From positions 1 through 52,329 of the forward strand of contig USHX01000007.1 of the NCBI GenBank assembly GCA_900554565.1: a DNA stretch of 52,329 bases. The letters are read 5' to 3'. Below are positions 7,765 to 16,058 of this stretch, piece after piece (position 1 is the stretch's first letter; each line of letters opens with the position of its first letter). A program made the translations under genes and the position numbers. The DNA is from an uncultured Clostridium sp. Its GTDB lineage: Bacteria; Bacillota; Clostridia; TANB77; CAG-508. Under the pieces are notes generated by a model. That model searched no databases. It was not told the origin of the DNA and worked only from the letters and a program-made list of their open reading frames with translations.

Positions 7765-8559
7765 CTAATCTGAAGTTGTTAAACTACTTGGATCTAATCC
7801 ATATTGTTTATACATCCAAGATGTGTAATCAAATGGTGTTAATGTTTCTGGTAATCCATAATCTACTCCATTTGTTTCAACTTTTACAGATGATATTTTT
7901 ATTGTTTCTACTGGTGTACTTACTTCTGTTTTTCCACTTTCTGAACTATCATTAGCTGCTTTTACTTCAACTTCTTCAATTTTATGTACTACATCCATTC
8001 CTTCTATAACTTTTCCGAAAGCTGTATAATATCCATTTAAAGATGTATTTGCTTTAGTCATAATAAAGAATTGAGAACTTCCTGAGTTATAAGATTCTTC
8101 TTTTAGTGAAGATGAATATTGTGTATAGTCATTTCTAGCCATTCCTATTACACCTTCATCAAATTTTAGTGTATTGTTTACTCCATTTGAAACAAATTCA
8201 CCTTTTATTGAGTATTCTTTTTCTTCTCCATCATCTTTTAAGTCAGATAATTCTGCTGAACCGCTTCCTGTTCCTTTTTTATCTCCACCTTGTATCATAA
8301 AATCTTTTACAACTCTGTGGAATGTTAATCCATCATAGAATCCACGATTTGCTAGTGTTATAAAGTTTGCAACCGTTTCTGGTGCTTGTTCTGGGTATAA
8401 TTCTATTTTTATTGTTCCAAAGTTTTCTACTTCCATTGTTGCAACTGGATTTTTTACTTCCATTGTTGCTTTTTTATAATATCCATATCCTAATGTTCCA
8501 ATTAGTGCTATTAACACTACTAATGCTACTATCCAAATTATATTTTTTACTTTTTTCAT
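7765..8559 (-). CDS. Membrane-anchored cyclophilin-type peptidyl-prolyl isomerase
   Basis: A 264-residue protein with an N-terminal membrane anchor (about 6-25) and an extracytoplasmic cyclophilin domain (about 38-225). Family hallmarks are FHRVVKDFMIQGGD, which holds the catalytic Arg, then GSSQFFIMT and YTAFGKVIEGMDVV. Such enzymes speed proline isomerisation during folding of exported proteins at the outer face of the membrane. The C-terminal tail (about 226-264) lies outside the domain and is unassigned. There is no lipobox, so it is held by the helix. It lies between the disA/radA genes and the tRNAs, with its own ribosome binding site. The stop codon is TAG. Confidence 0.9.
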   Translation of the reverse strand: MKKVKNIIWIVALVVLIALIGTLGYGYYKKATMEVKNPVATMEVENFGTIKIELYPEQAPETVANFITLANRGFYDGLTFHRVVKDFMIQGGDKKGTGSGSAELSDLKDDGEEKEYSIKGEFVSNGVNNTLKFDEGVIGMARNDYTQYSSSLKEESYNSGSSQFFIMTKANTSLNGYYTAFGKVIEGMDVVHKIEEVEVKAANDSSESGKTEVSTPVETIKISSVKVETNGVDYGLPETLTPFDYTSWMYKQYGLDPSSLTTSD

Positions 8560-8605
8560 TTTACTTATTGTATAGATTTAATTTCTATACTCTCCTTTCT
8601 CTTGT

Positions 8606-9694
8606 TTATATTAAATTATCAAACAGGAATTGTTCTTGCATTCTTTTTAGAGATTGTTTTATTGTTCTTGCTCTTACTTCTCCTATTCCATCAACTTCAT
8701 CCAAACTTTCTATGTCTGCAGCTAAGATGTGTTGAAATGATTTGAATGAATCTACTAAGTTTTCTACAATGTTACTTGGCATTCTTGGTATTTTGCTAAG
8801 TACTCTGTATCCTTTTGTATAGACTCCTACTTCATCATAATTGTCAAAGTTTTCATATCCTAAAAGTTTTGCGATTACATATTCTTTCGATAAGTCTTCA
8901 TAACTTAATTCTTCTAAGCTTTCTAGTACTTTTTCTGGAGTTCTTCTTTTTCTTCCTGGTACTATATAGTCTTTTATTATTAGTCTTTCTTCTTTTTCTA
9001 GTCCTCCAATTAGCTCGTTTAATTGCATTTCTACTAGTCTTCCATCATTTCCAAGTTCATATATTTGCCTTTGAATTTCTTCTACTATTTTCATTACCAT
9101 TTCTGCTCTTTGTATCGCAACTATTACATTTTCTAGTGTTACTATGTCATTAAATTCATATTCATTTAATATACTTAGTTTGTTATCAAATACTTTCTTG
9201 TATTTTTCTAGTGTTTGTATTGCTTGGTTAGCTTTACTTAAAACTGAGTCTGTATCTTCTAGTATGTATCTATCATTTCCTTTAAAGACTGTTATTATGC
9301 TTCTTCTTTGTGAAATACTTATTACTAGCTCTCCTGTTTGTTTTGCTGTTCTTTCTGCTGTTCTATGTCTTGTTCCTGTTTCAGATGTCGCTATTTCGTG
9401 TGATGGTATTAGCTGTGCATTTGCATATAGTATTTTTTTCAAATCTCCACTTAATACTATTGCTCCATCCATTTTTGCGAGTTCATATAGTTTTGATGAT
9501 GTGTAGTCTTCGTTTATTGTGAATCCACCATCAACCACTTCTTTTAAGACATCTGTTTTGTCTGTTATTAGTAGTAATGCTCCTGTTCTTGCTCTTAATA
9601 TGTTTTCTAGTCCATCTCTTATGGGAGTTCCTGGTGCTATTAGTTTTAGTATTTTTGTTATGTTGTCTTCTTTGTCTTTTCTCAAAATTGCCAC
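8606..9694 (-). CDS. disA: DNA integrity scanning protein DisA, diadenylate cyclase
   Basis: A 362-residue protein, the usual DisA length. The N-terminal DAC domain makes cyclic di-AMP from two ATP and contains the signatures MDGAIVLSGD (about 75-84) and GTRHRTAER (about 107-115). A helical linker follows, then C-terminal helix-hairpin-helix DNA-binding motifs (LDEVDGIGEVRARTIKQSL, about 332-350). DisA moves along DNA, pauses at branched structures, and signals through c-di-AMP. It follows radA by 15 nt; the radA-disA pair is common in Firmicutes, and RadA is known to modulate DisA in Bacillus. All arginines here use codons other than CGG. Confidence 0.96.
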   Translation of the reverse strand: MAILRKDKEDNITKILKLIAPGTPIRDGLENILRARTGALLLITDKTDVLKEVVDGGFTINEDYTSSKLYELAKMDGAIVLSGDLKKILYANAQLIPSHEIATSETGTRHRTAERTAKQTGELVISISQRRSIITVFKGNDRYILEDTDSVLSKANQAIQTLEKYKKVFDNKLSILNEYEFNDIVTLENVIVAIQRAEMVMKIVEEIQRQIYELGNDGRLVEMQLNELIGGLEKEERLIIKDYIVPGRKRRTPEKVLESLEELSYEDLSKEYVIAKLLGYENFDNYDEVGVYTKGYRVLSKIPRMPSNIVENLVDSFKSFQHILAADIESLDEVDGIGEVRARTIKQSLKRMQEQFLFDNLI

Positions 9695-9709
9695 TTCTCC
9701 CTTCCTTTG

Positions 9710-11073
9710 CTATTTCAAGCCTATTTTTTTCATGGCTTCATTTATATTTCTAACGGTAATTATATCTAATTTATAGCTATCTTTCAAGTCTTTTTTGTTA
9801 CTTTCTGGAATTATACAACTTTTAAATCCAAGTTTTTCTGCTTCTTTTAGTCTTTTTTCTATTAGGTTAATTCTTCTTACTTCTCCTGTTAGACCTACTT
9901 CTCCTATTATTACCATGTCTTTTGGGATTGGTACATTTTTAAAGCTTGATGCTGTTACTAGCATTATTCCTAAATCTATTGATGGCTCATTTATTTTTAG
10001 TCCTCCTACAACATTTAGATATACATCTTGTGAACCTAGCATTAGTCCTGCTTTCTTTTCTAATACTGCTATTAAAAGTGCTAATCTATTATAATCTATT
10101 CCATTTGCTGTTCTTTTTGGGTATCCAAATACTGTTTGTGATGTTAGTGCTTGTAGTTCAACAAGTATTGGTCTTGTTCCTTCCATGCTTGAAACTATGC
10201 ATGAACCTGCTGGATTATCATCTCGTTCTGATATTAGTATGTCTGATGGATTTGTTATTTCACACATTCCTTCTTCTCTCATTTCAAACATTCCTATTTC
10301 ATTTGTTGAACCAAATCTGTTTTTTACACCTCTTAATATTCTATATGAGAAATATCTTTCACCTTCTAGATATAGCACAGTGTCTACCATATGTTCCAAA
10401 ACTCTTGGCCCTGCTATGTTTCCTTCTTTTGTAACATGTCCTATTATAATTGTTGTTATTCCTCTTGATTTGCATACTCTCATGACTTGTCCGTGTTATT
10501 TCTCTTACTTGACTTACACTTCCTGCTGCTGCAGTTATTTCATCTGAATACATTGTTTGGATTGAATCTATTATAACTAGTTTTGGATTAAGGTTTATTA
10601 TCGCTTGGTTTACAATGTCAATGTCTGTTTCTCCTAAAAATAGTATGTTTTCATTTTTTATTCCAAGTCTATCAGCTCTTGATTTTATTTGTTCTGCTGA
10701 TTCTTCCCCAGATACATATAGTACTTGACCTTCGCCTTTTACTTTATCACATATTTGTAGTATTAGTGTTGATTTTCCTATTCCTGGCTCTCCTCCTAGT
10801 AAGACTAGTGATCCTTTTACTAGTCCTCCACCTAATACTCTATCCAATTCTGCAAATCCTGTTCCGGGTTCTAAATGTTTCTTTTGCTTCATATGAGCTT
10901 AGTTTTTGTGGTGTGCTTGCTTGTTTGCTCATCTTTTCTTTTCCTGGTTTTGTTTCTACAATCTTTTGCTCATAAAAGGTGTTCCAACTGTTGCAGGCTG
11001 GGCATTTTCCTAACCATTTGGTTGATTCGTTTCCACATTCACTACATACAAATATTGTTTTGCTTTTTGCCAT
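9710..11073 (-). CDS. radA: DNA repair protein RadA, needs two +1 frameshifts
   Basis: The gene lies in three overlapping frames joined by +1 shifts at two CGG codons (10864-10866 and 10491-10493). Joined, it gives 453 residues, the normal RadA length. Order: a C4 zinc finger (C10, C13, C24, C27), then TGTGFAELDRVLGGG (its first Gly comes from shift 1), Walker A GGEPGIGKST, and Walker B-like LVIIDSIQT. VREITGQVMRVCKSRGI follows (its Gly comes from shift 2), then the RadA motif KNRFGSTNE and a C-terminal Lon-like domain. RadA is a RecA-like helicase that promotes branch migration in recombination. It is co-transcribed with disA. Every domain is intact in sequence, which argues against a decaying pseudogene. 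The stop codon is TAG. Confidence 0.88.
10491..10493 (-). other. +1 frameshift site 2 at CGG in radA
   Basis: The zero frame reads GAA ATA ACA CGG ACA and then runs through unrelated codons. Skipping the C reads ACA GGA CAA GTC ATG, restoring the TGQVMRVCKSRG segment. The context matches the merR site over 14 nt. Confidence 0.8.
10864..10866 (-). other. +1 frameshift site 1 at CGG in radA
   Basis: The zero frame reads TTT AGA ACC CGG AAC and ends at TAG seven codons later. Skipping the C reads ACC GGA ACA GGA TTT, restoring the conserved TGTGFAELDRVLGGG region just before Walker A. Confidence 0.8.
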
Positions 11074-11102
11074 TTTTTATTTCTCCTTTTTTGTTTGTAA
11101 AC

Positions 11103-11140
11103 AAAAAAAGTATAGCATATTTTGTTTTAATATTCTATAC
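11103..11140 (-). terminator. Intrinsic terminator upstream of radA
   Basis: GTATAG pairs with CTATAC, extended by AATATT/ATAT pairs. On the minus strand seven T follow. It ends the transcript of the small gene at 11189-11491, so radA probably has its own promoter between here and 11073. Confidence 0.65.
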
Positions 11141-11188
11141 CTTTTTTATAATTCACTTATTTTTCACATTTGTTAAGTTCACAAATAT

Positions 11189-11491
11189 TTATTTACCGAA
11201 TTTTACTTCTTGGAATAAAAAGTCATGTACTTTTCCCCAAGTAATTTCTTGGTGTAAAAATTCGTTTATTTCATCTTCAACTTTTTGTTGATATGGTGTT
11301 AATTCAACTTTTATTTCTTTATTCCAGTCGATATCTTGTAACCAGAATGCTTTAAATTTATTCCAAAATCCTGTTTTTACAGGTAAATTGTCATTTCTAA
11401 TTGTTCCAGCATTTTGCATTGGTTCTTCATTATTAAATTCAACTCCACCAAATACTCCTGTTACTTTGTTTTCTTCACCTAAATCTGCCAT
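11189..11491 (-). CDS. Small protein with three F-x-x-Q repeats, unknown
   Basis: About 100 residues and not recognised. An ATG 6 nt further upstream is only 2 nt from the GGAGG box, so I place the start at the second ATG (8 nt from GGAGG). There is no signal peptide or membrane segment. The C-terminal half carries three imperfect copies of an aromatic motif: FWLQDIDW, FLHQEITW and FLFQEVKF, the last just before the C-terminus. Between the first two lies KVELTPYQQKVEDEINEF, probably helical. It is a monocistronic gene with a good promoter and terminator, so it is likely well expressed. Role unknown. Confidence 0.7.
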   Translation of the reverse strand: MADLGEENKVTGVFGGVEFNNEEPMQNAGTIRNDNLPVKTGFWNKFKAFWLQDIDWNKEIKVELTPYQQKVEDEINEFLHQEITWGKVHDFLFQEVKFGK

Positions 11492-11534
11492 TTTCATTTC
11501 CTCCTTTGTGTTTTTTTACACTTTTACTATATTA

Positions 11535-11563
11535 TTTATACTATACTTTATTTTATTATTCAA
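11535..11563 (-). promoter_or_regulatory. Promoter of the small F-x-x-Q protein gene
   Basis: Minus strand: TTGAAT (11558-11563), a 17-nt spacer and TATAAA (11535-11540), about 40 nt upstream of the start codon. Confidence 0.5.
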
Positions 11564-11625
11564 GTATTTTTCTCTTTTTTAATATTAAATGTTTATTACG
11601 TAATTATTACAGTTTTGTTACACAT

Positions 11626-12949
11626 TTACATTTTTACCAATATATGGTCTTTTTCTACACCTATGCATTTTACCTTAACAATTTTGTTTTCTAGATTTTC
11701 ATGTTGGTCATTATTTTCTAGTACTCCTAAAATATAGTTTTTAGTATGTCCTCTATATTGTCCATTTTTTTCTTCTTCAAATAATATGTCTACTTCTTTT
11801 CCTATATAAGATTTATTATATTGTTTTTCATTTTCATCTGATAATTGTATTAATCTTTGGCTTCTTTCTTCTTTTTTATTCCCATCTATTTGTCCTGCCA
11901 TTGCTGCTGCTTTTGTTCCTTTTCTTGGCGAATATTTGAATACATGCATTTTATAGAAATTCACTTTTTTAAGAAATTCATATGTTTTTTCAAATTCTTC
12001 TTCACTTTCTTGTGGGAATCCAACTATTATGTCTGTTGTTAAAATTACATCATTATAATATTTTCTTAGTCTTTCTACAATTTCAGTAAATTCAGCTGTT
12101 GTGTATCTTCTATTCATTCTTTTTAGTGTTTCGTCACATCCACTTTGTAATGATAAATGGAAATGATGACATACTTTTTCTAACTTTACTAGTCTTTTTA
12201 TAAATTTCTCTGATATTATTAATGGTTCTATTGACCCTAATCTAATTCTTTCAATTCCATCTATTTTATTTATTTCTTCTAATAGGTCTATTAGCTTATA
12301 ATCTTCTTTAAAGTCTTTCCCATATGATGCAATGTGTATTCCTGTTATTACAACTTCTTTTATTCCCTCTTTAGCAATTTTCTCAATTTCTGTTTTTATG
12401 CTTTCAGGCTGTCTGCTTCTGACTCTTCCTCTTGCATATGGAATTATACAATATGTGCAAAATCTATCACAACCATCTTGAATTTTTATTACTGCTCTTG
12501 TTTTTTCTGTATATATTACATCTCCAAAATCTACAAATTCTCTTTTATGCATAACATCTTCAACTTCTGCCATTTTTTCATTATTTTTCATATAGTTTTC
12601 CACATATTCTACTATTTTCTTTTTCTCATTATTTCCTAAAATTAGGTCTATTTCTTCTATTTTTTCTAAGTCTTCTTCTGCTACTTGTACATAACAACCA
12701 CATGCTACTATTATTGCATCTTTGTTTTGTTCTCTTACTCTTCTTAGCATTTGTCTTGATTTTCTATCTGACATATTTGTTACTGTGCATGTATTTATTA
12801 CATATATATCAGCTTTTTCATGATGTTCTACGATTTCATATCCTTTTTCTTGAAATTTTTGCGACATTCCATTTGTTTCATATTGGTTTACTTTGCAACC
12901 GCAATGTGATAAAAGCTACTTTCTTTTTATTTTTTTCTTTTAATTCCAT
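11626..12949 (-). CDS. mtaB: tRNA t6A37 methylthiotransferase MtaB, needs +1 frameshift
   Basis: The ATG at 12949 has GAAAGGA upstream and reads KKKVAFITL, then meets CGG at codon 17 and a TGA seven codons on. Skipping the C continues as GCKVNQYETNGMSQKFQEKG and joins the long downstream frame, giving about 440 residues. GCKVNQYET is the MtaB signature; its Cys is a ligand of the auxiliary cluster, so a start downstream of the site would lose it. Radical-SAM motif CDRFCTYCIIPYARGR follows, with a C-terminal TRAM region. MtaB converts t6A37 to ms2t6A37 in tRNAs reading ANN codons. The t6A genes tsaE and tsaB lie close by. Confidence 0.88.
12899..12901 (-). other. +1 frameshift site at CGG in mtaB
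   Basis: The zero frame reads ATC ACA TTG CGG TTG and ends at TGA. Skipping the C reads TTG GGT TGC AAA GTA, i.e. L-G-C-K-V, the invariant start of the family. The preceding codon is TTG, unlike the ACA/ACC/GAC at the other sites. Confidence 0.8.
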
Positions 12950-12996
12950 ATTTTTTCCTTTCAATTATTCTATTTTATGCTTCTATTTTAACACAG

Positions 12997-13040
12997 AAAA
13001 TGTCGCTAAGGAATGTTTATTTCCTAATTGCGACATTTTT
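12997..13040. terminator. Terminator hairpin between mreB and mtaB
   Basis: AATGTCGC pairs with GCGACATT, with an inner AGGAA/TTCCT stem. It sits 5 nt past the mreB stop. The T tail is long in the plus direction and short (TTTT) in the minus direction. Confidence 0.6.
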
Positions 13041-13044
13041 TCTT

Positions 13045-14037
13045 TTATAGTGAGTCTAAATTGTCTAATGCTTTTCCTGTTCCTAATGCTACACATGAAA
13101 CTGTATCTTGTGCTATCATTACATTTATTCCTGTTTTTTCTTGTAATAATTTATCTAATCCATCTAGCAAACATCCTCCACCTGTCATGTAAATTCCTTT
13201 GTCACTTATGTCTGCTGCTAGTTCTGGTGGTGTTCTTTCTAATACTGAATGAACTGCATCTACTATCATCATTGCTGGTTCTATAAGTGCTTCCATCATT
13301 TCACTTGATTTTACTGTTAATGTTTTTGGTAATCCTGTGCTTAAGTCTCTTCCTCTTACTTCCATTTCTGTATCTTGGATTTTTGGGAATACACAACCTA
13401 TATTTACTTTTAAGTCTTCTGCTGTTCTTTCTCCTATAATTATGTTGTGTTTTTTCTTTATGTATTTTACTATGTATTCATCAAATTTGTCTCCAGCTAC
13501 TTTTAGTGATGTACTTACAACTGATCCACCTAATGATATTACTGCTACATCAGTTGTTCCTCCACCTATATCTACTACCATATTTCCACATGGTTTTGAT
13601 ATGTCAATTCCTGCTCCAATTGCTGCTGCTATTGGTTCTTCTATTAGGTAAACTTTTCTTGCTCCTGCTTGTGATGCTGCATCTATTACTGCCTTTTTTT
13701 CTACTTCTGTTACCTGTGATGGTATGCATATCATTATTCTTGGTGCAAATATGAATTTTCCACATACTTTATTTATAAAATATTTAAGCATTTTTTCTGT
13801 TACAGTATAGTCTGATATTACGCCTTCTCTTAATGGTCTTGTGGCTACTATGTTTCCAGGTGTTCTTCCAAGCATTCTTCTTGCTTCTTGTCCTACAGCT
13901 AAGACTTCTCCTGTAGTATTATTTACTGCTACTACTGATGGTTCTCTTAATACTATTCCTTTTCCTTTTACATATGCTATTACTGTTGCTGTTCCTAAAT
14001 CTATTCCTATATCTTGTCCAAAGCCCATTTTTAACAT
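13045..14037 (-). CDS. mreB: Rod-shape actin homologue MreB
   Basis: A 330-residue actin-fold ATPase, full length for MreB/Mbl. It shows phosphate-1 (DIGIDLGTATVIAY, about 9-22), phosphate-2 (NMVVDIGGGTTDVAVISLGG, about 160-179) and the adenosine segment (MTGGGCLLDGLD, about 286-297). It forms membrane-bound filaments that guide lateral wall synthesis, which implies a rod-shaped cell. It is transcribed alone from the promoter at 14100-14128, divergently from tsaE, and ends at the hairpin at 12997-13040. MreC and MreD do not follow it here, so it may be the Mbl-type paralogue; sequence alone does not separate them. Confidence 0.92.
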   Translation of the reverse strand: MLKMGFGQDIGIDLGTATVIAYVKGKGIVLREPSVVAVNNTTGEVLAVGQEARRMLGRTPGNIVATRPLREGVISDYTVTEKMLKYFINKVCGKFIFAPRIMICIPSQVTEVEKKAVIDAASQAGARKVYLIEEPIAAAIGAGIDISKPCGNMVVDIGGGTTDVAVISLGGSVVSTSLKVAGDKFDEYIVKYIKKKHNIIIGERTAEDLKVNIGCVFPKIQDTEMEVRGRDLSTGLPKTLTVKSSEMMEALIEPAMMIVDAVHSVLERTPPELAADISDKGIYMTGGGCLLDGLDKLLQEKTGINVMIAQDTVSCVALGTGKALDNLDSL

Positions 14038-14099
14038 GCTTAAATCTTCCTTCCTTGTTTGGATTTTCTTTGTTTCTGTTTCGTTACAAATTCATTACG

Positions 14100-14128
14100 A
14101 TTATATTACAATTTTTGTTTTTTATCAA
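14100..14128 (-). promoter_or_regulatory. Promoter of mreB
   Basis: Minus strand: TTGATA (14123-14128), a 17-nt spacer and TATAAT (14100-14105). The expected leader is about 55 nt. Confidence 0.65.
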
Positions 14129-14196
14129 CCCTTTTCATTGAATTTTTTCATTTTTTATATTATAATATTTATGTCTTATATTGAATGATTATTTAA

Positions 14197-14317
14197 CAAT
14201 ATAATATATAGTTTTTTACTTTTGACTCCCAACTTCATACTGTCTGTAATTTCATAACAGACAGTAATTTGTCGGTCCCCCCGAATTGTCACTGCGTGGA
14301 AAATATATATTATATTG
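14197..14317. repeat. 121-bp element with nested inverted repeats
   Basis: Perfect 14-bp terminal inverted repeats (CAATATAATATATA at 14197-14210 and its complement at 14304-14317) flank a comparatively GC-rich core. The core holds a second perfect 9-bp inverted repeat (ACTGTCTGT at 14239-14247, ACAGACAGT at 14257-14265) and a CGGTCCCCCCG tract. It fills most of the 323-bp gap between the divergent mreB and tsaE genes. I found no second copy in the window and no clear target duplication. It could be a miniature mobile element, a structured RNA or an operator. Confidence 0.5.
14286..14313 (+). promoter_or_regulatory. Possible promoter of tsaE-tsaB-rimI
   Basis: TTGTCA (14286-14291), a 16-nt spacer and TATTAT (14308-14313). 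It overlaps the right inverted repeat of the 121-bp element. It is the best candidate upstream of the plus-strand cluster, but imperfect. Confidence 0.35.
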
Positions 14318-14360
14318 CAGAAATATTAAATAAAAAATAAATACTAAAAGGAGAAAATTC

Positions 14361-14825
14361 ATGTACAACTATACATTCACATCAAAAAATGAAAATGATA
14401 CTAAATCTTTTGCCAAAAATTTTGCCAAAAACATATCAACTACTTTAAAAAGCAAAGCTGTAATTGTTTTAACTGGTGAACTTGGTTCTGGTAAAACAAA
14501 ATTTACTGAAGGTTTTTTATCTTATTTTGGTTTAGAAAATGAAATATCTAGTCCAACATTCACAATTGTAAATGAATATCATAAAAATGATATAAATATT
14601 TTTCATTTTGATGTTTATAGACTAGAAGATTCTTCAGAATTTTATGAAATCGGTGGAGATGAATATTTTGAAAACGGAATATGCCTTATTGAATGGGGAG
14701 AATTGATTGAAGATGTATTACCAAAAGATTATATTCATATTACATTTTCAAAAGATGAAAATAACGAAAATCTTAGAAATCTTTTAATTGAAAGTAATTC
14801 AAATTTAGATAATATTATAAAATAG
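14361..14825 (+). CDS. tsaE: tRNA t6A biosynthesis ATPase TsaE
   Basis: A 154-residue P-loop ATPase of the TsaE family. Walker A is GELGSGKTKF (about 40-49), followed by the family segments SSPTFTIVNEY and HFDVYRLED and by LIEWGE (about 112-117). TsaE drives the TsaB-TsaD complex through its ATPase cycle when threonylcarbamoyl is placed on A37 of ANN-decoding tRNAs. It starts with ATG behind AAAGGAG and leads the only plus-strand operon (tsaE, tsaB, rimI). TsaD and TsaC are not in the window. No CGG occurs in frame; two CGG triplets cross codon boundaries. The stop codon is TAG. Confidence 0.94.
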   Translation: MYNYTFTSKNENDTKSFAKNFAKNISTTLKSKAVIVLTGELGSGKTKFTEGFLSYFGLENEISSPTFTIVNEYHKNDINIFHFDVYRLEDSSEFYEIGGDEYFENGICLIEWGELIEDVLPKDYIHITFSKDENNENLRNLLIESNSNLDNIIK

Positions 14826-14836
14826 GAGCAATAATT

Positions 14837-15571
14837 ATGAAAATTTTAAGTATAGATACTGCAAGCAATGTTTGTGGTGTTTCAATTTTAGATGATAAAA
14901 AATCTTTATGTTTTTTAGATACTAACACAGGCAGAACTCATTCTGAAAACTTAATGCCTATGGTGCAAGAAGCTTTTAAAAAAACAAATTTAAAATTAAG
15001 TGATATGGACTTACTTGTTTGTGATTTGGGCCCTGGCTCTTTTACTGGTATTCGTATAGGTGTTGCAACTGTTAAAGCTTTTGTTGACAGCTTAAATATT
15101 CCATGTAGTGGTATTAGTTCTTTAAAAGCTCTAGCATATAATTTAATAGATGATTCTTGCGAATCAGATGTTGTATGCTCTATTATTGATTGTAAAAATG
15201 ATAATTGCTATTTTGCTTTATATGAAAAAAGCAATGGAATATTTGAAACTTTAATTGAACCTCAAGCTGAAAGTATTGATTCAGCATTAGCTATTATCAG
15301 CAGTTATTATGAAGATTCTCTATCTTCTCCAAAAATAACTTTTGTTGGTGATGGTTCAGTTACATTTAAAAATAAAATTCAAGAACAATTGAGCAACATT
15401 AAAAAAATGAATTTTGTAAGTGATGATAAAAATAGTTTGAGTTCATATTCTTTAGGATTGGCTGGATTAGATGATTATAATTTAGGTTTATGTGACAAAG
15501 AAATTTTACCACTATATTTAAAAAAGCCTCAAGCTCAAAGACAACTTGAAGAAAAACTTAAAAAAATGTAA
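14837..15571 (+). CDS. tsaB: tRNA t6A biosynthesis protein TsaB
   Basis: A 244-residue ASKHA-fold protein. It begins MKILSIDTASNVCGVSI and has the family hallmark LGPGSFTGIRIGVATVKAF (about 65-83), with HSENLMP around 35-41. TsaB is the non-catalytic partner that holds TsaD and TsaE for t6A37 formation. It lies 11 nt after tsaE and 18 nt before rimI, the usual Firmicute order. GIRIG is encoded with CGT, showing that the CGN box other than CGG is used normally. Confidence 0.94.
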   Translation: MKILSIDTASNVCGVSILDDKKSLCFLDTNTGRTHSENLMPMVQEAFKKTNLKLSDMDLLVCDLGPGSFTGIRIGVATVKAFVDSLNIPCSGISSLKALAYNLIDDSCESDVVCSIIDCKNDNCYFALYEKSNGIFETLIEPQAESIDSALAIISSYYEDSLSSPKITFVGDGSVTFKNKIQEQLSNIKKMNFVSDDKNSLSSYSLGLAGLDDYNLGLCDKEILPLYLKKPQAQRQLEEKLKKM

Positions 15572-15589
15572 TTTAAAGGAGTTTGTAAA

Positions 15590-16030
15590 ATGGATTTAAT
15601 TTTTTCAAATATGAATATGTTTGATTTAGAAGAAATTAAAGATATATTAGTTTCGGATTTTGATGACTTTTGGACATATTCTATTTTAAAAGATGAGTTA
15701 AATTGCTCTTCTTCTCATTATATTGTTGCTAAATTAAATAATGAAATTGTTGGTTTTTGTGGAATTAAAATTGTTTTAGATTCTGCTGATATTATGAATA
15801 TTGTTGTGAAAAAAGATTTTAGAAATTTAGGTATTGGAACAGCTCTTTTAAATGAGATTATTACATTGTGTTTATCTCTTAATTTGTCTTCTATTACTCT
15901 TGAAGTACGAAAAGACAATGAATATGCTATTTCTTTATATAAGAATTTTGATTTTGAGACTTTAGGAGTTAGAAAAAAATATTATAATGGTATTGATGGA
16001 TTTATAATGGAGAAAAAAATAGCAAAGTAA
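15590..16030 (+). CDS. rimI: RimI-like GNAT N-acetyltransferase
   Basis: A 146-residue GNAT-fold acetyltransferase. The acetyl-CoA loop is seen in VKKDFRNLGIGTALLNEI (about 77-94, R-x-x-G-I-G-x-A), followed by LEVRKDNEYAISLYKNFDFE (about 103-122), typical of RimI. In Escherichia coli RimI acetylates the N-terminus of ribosomal protein S18; in Firmicutes the gene is usually linked to tsaE/tsaB, as here. A CGA codon (VRK) is read in frame. The gene ends inside a hairpin shared with obg, which is transcribed towards it. Confidence 0.88.
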   Translation: MDLIFSNMNMFDLEEIKDILVSDFDDFWTYSILKDELNCSSSHYIVAKLNNEIVGFCGIKIVLDSADIMNIVVKKDFRNLGIGTALLNEIITLCLSLNLSSITLEVRKDNEYAISLYKNFDFETLGVRKKYYNGIDGFIMEKKIAK

Positions 16031-16058
16031 GAACTAAAAACTTACTTTGCTATTTTTT
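16014..16058. terminator. Bidirectional terminator between rimI and obg
   Basis: A perfect 18-bp inverted repeat (core ATAGCAAAGTAAG) with a 9-nt loop. Its A/T-rich ends supply T runs in both directions. It overlaps the last codons of rimI and the stop codon of obg, so it serves both convergent genes. Confidence 0.85.

Noticed and set aside
9710..11073. radA as a pseudogene
   Set aside because: All motifs and the length are intact after two one-base skips, there are no other stops or gaps, and it remains coupled to an intact disA.
14197..14317. Insertion sequence
   Set aside because: The element is 121 bp, has no transposase, and no target duplication or second copy is visible.
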